Of a stretch of 14,546 bases of DNA, positions 13,593 through 14,546 are shown one piece after another. The notes below the pieces were generated by a model, which saw only the letters and a program-made list of their open reading frames with translations, was not told the origin of the DNA and ran no database searches. The stretch is taken from positions 1 to 14,546 of the forward strand of contig DATNQF010000238.1 in NCBI GenBank assembly GCA_036702855.1, in the 5' to 3' direction. Position 1 is the first letter of the stretch. Every line of letters begins with the position of its first letter. The DNA comes from JACVSF01 sp036702855. Lineage in GTDB: Bacteria > Cyanobacteriota > Cyanobacteriia > Phormidesmidales > Phormidesmidaceae. Both the position numbers and the translations under genes were made by a program.

Positions 13593-14546
13593 CTAAACAG
13601 CTAACCGATTTTCAATGGCGGTTTCCCAGGTTTTTGTCATCTCAGAAAGTGCCGCTGTAATCACAGTGTTACCGTCTAACGTACCCATTGCCAGGGGAGA
13701 TGTCGCGGATTGAACAGTGCCTAACCGCTGCCAATGATCACCCAACTGTTCACCCAAAAAGCGTTCCCACACTTCTGCTGCTTCAGGACTAACCGACACC
13801 AGAATGCGGGCACCACCTTCTCCAAACAGGAGTGTGTCCCAGCGGCAGAGGGTTTGCGTTGCCTCAACGGGTAAGGTTATCTGTGCTCCCAAAGCGCCAC
13901 TGATGCAGGACTCAGCCAGTGCGATCGCAACTCCGCCTTCTGCTGCATCGTGGGCCGACTGTACCCAGCCCTGACGAATGCCGTGGCGGCATGCTGCCTG
14001 CACTCGCCGCTCCAAGTCCATATTCACAGCCGGAGGCTGACCTGCAATCTGTCCATGAACTGCGGCTAGGTACTCTGAAGCTCCCAAGGTTACGGCAGTA
14101 GGCTCCGCCGCCTCTAGCTTGCTCCCCAGCAGATAAATCACGTCATTTTCCTGCCGCCAGCCCTGCCCGCAGGTTCTACTCAAGTCATCAATCAGTCCCA
14201 CCATGCCAACAACTGGCGTGGGATAGATCGGCTGAGGCTTGCCTTCGCTATCCAATGTTTCGTTGTAGAGCGAGACATTGCCCCCCGTTACAGGCGTTTC
14301 AAACACGCGACAGGCCTCTGCCAACCCCCGGCAAGCTTCTGCCAGTTGCCAGTATCCAATGGGCTTTTCAGGACTGCCAAAGTTCAAGTTATCGGTCACT
14401 GCCAGCGGATCTGCCCCTACACAGCTCAAATTACGAGCCGCTTCTGCCACCGCTGCCTTAGCACCTTCATAGGGGTTGAGATAGACGTAGCGGGAGTTAC
14501 AATCAACCGTCGCTGCAATACCTCGGTTGCTGGAAGTGGAACTCTG
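13593..14546 (-). CDS. purL: Phosphoribosylformylglycinamidine synthase subunit PurL, N-terminal part missing
   Basis: PurL is the synthetase subunit that converts FGAR to FGAM with ATP and ammonia supplied by PurQ (with PurS), the fourth step of purine synthesis. The frame runs through the right edge of the window, so 317 C-terminal residues and the stop are seen; the start lies outside. Diagnostic blocks are 'SSNRGIAATVDCNSRY' at the edge, 'YEGAKAAVAEAARNLSCVGA', 'AVTDNLNFGSPEKP', 'TPVTGGNVSLYNE', 'PTPVVGMVGLIDD', 'HDAAEGGVAIALAESC' and 'LLFGEGGARILVS'. A GTG at 14450 is internal to the gene and is not the start. It ends 241 bp upstream of purF on the same strand, the usual pairing of these genes in cyanobacteria. 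Confidence 0.97.
   Translation of the reverse strand, partial: QSSTSSNRGIAATVDCNSRYVYLNPYEGAKAAVAEAARNLSCVGADPLAVTDNLNFGSPEKPIGYWQLAEACRGLAEACRVFETPVTGGNVSLYNETLDSEGKPQPIYPTPVVGMVGLIDDLSRTCGQGWRQENDVIYLLGSKLEAAEPTAVTLGASEYLAAVHGQIAGQPPAVNMDLERRVQAACRHGIRQGWVQSAHDAAEGGVAIALAESCISGALGAQITLPVEATQTLCRWDTLLFGEGGARILVSVSPEAAEVWERFLGEQLGDHWQRLGTVQSATSPLAMGTLDGNTVITAALSEMTKTWETAIENRLAV

Larger units (their letters stand above)
419..13928. repeat. HIP1 octamers (GCGATCGC) dispersed through the window
   Basis: Reading by eye gives about sixteen exact GCGATCGC sites, from 419-426 to 13921-13928. Most are inside genes, including two in the recombinase-like gene. A density near one per 0.9 kb, far above chance, is the hallmark of HIP1-rich cyanobacterial genomes. 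It argues that all regions here have shared the same host for a long time. Confidence 0.9.

Overview
The window is a stretch of cyanobacterial chromosome. About sixteen copies of the HIP1 octamer GCGATCGC are scattered through it. The gene content is also typical of cyanobacteria: a DUF502-nusB-ftsY cluster, purL-purF, a cobU-type cobinamide kinase, a cyanobacterial-type RNase Z and a thioredoxin-like [2Fe-2S] protein. It looks like core or near-core chromosome rather than a genomic island. The genus cannot be fixed from this sequence; a filamentous Leptolyngbya-like lineage is only a guess.

Layout. 1-375 (+): 3' part of an AllA-like ureidoglycolate lyase gene, overlapping tail to tail a six-helix membrane protein of unknown function (368-1084, -). 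1213-1482 (+): YciI-family protein. 1551-1702: first copy of a hairpin-forming intergenic repeat. 1745-5189 (-): ftsY, nusB and a DUF502/COV1-like membrane protein, read in the order DUF502-nusB-ftsY, which links membrane targeting with transcription antitermination. 5453-6847 (-): mgtE Mg2+ channel, divergent from cobU (6921-7490, +). 7655-8158 (+): Cys-rich unknown protein whose end overlaps RNase Z (8104-9084, -) by 55 bp. 9274-9612 and 9643-11043 (+): a small exported protein followed 30 bp later by a large serine-recombinase-like protein that appears to have lost its catalytic residues. 11166-11546 (+): thioredoxin-like ferredoxin. 11633-11801: a short dyad and the second copy of the repeat. 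11828-13351 (-): purF. 13593-14546 (-): 3' part of purL. No gene-free stretch exceeds 300 bp; the longest are 11547-11827, 5190-5452 and 1483-1744.

How the genes fit together. PurL and PurF catalyse two steps of de novo IMP synthesis and are probably co-regulated. FtsY and DUF502 act at the membrane. NusB supports rRNA antitermination and RNase Z matures tRNA 3' ends, so the window leans towards housekeeping functions. MgtE handles Mg2+ and CobU handles corrinoid nucleotide-loop assembly.

The two most unusual items are the apparently inactive serine recombinase at 9643-11043 and the repeat pair. The repeat fills both of the convergent gene junctions that have a spacer, and its stem shows a compensatory base-pair change between the two copies.
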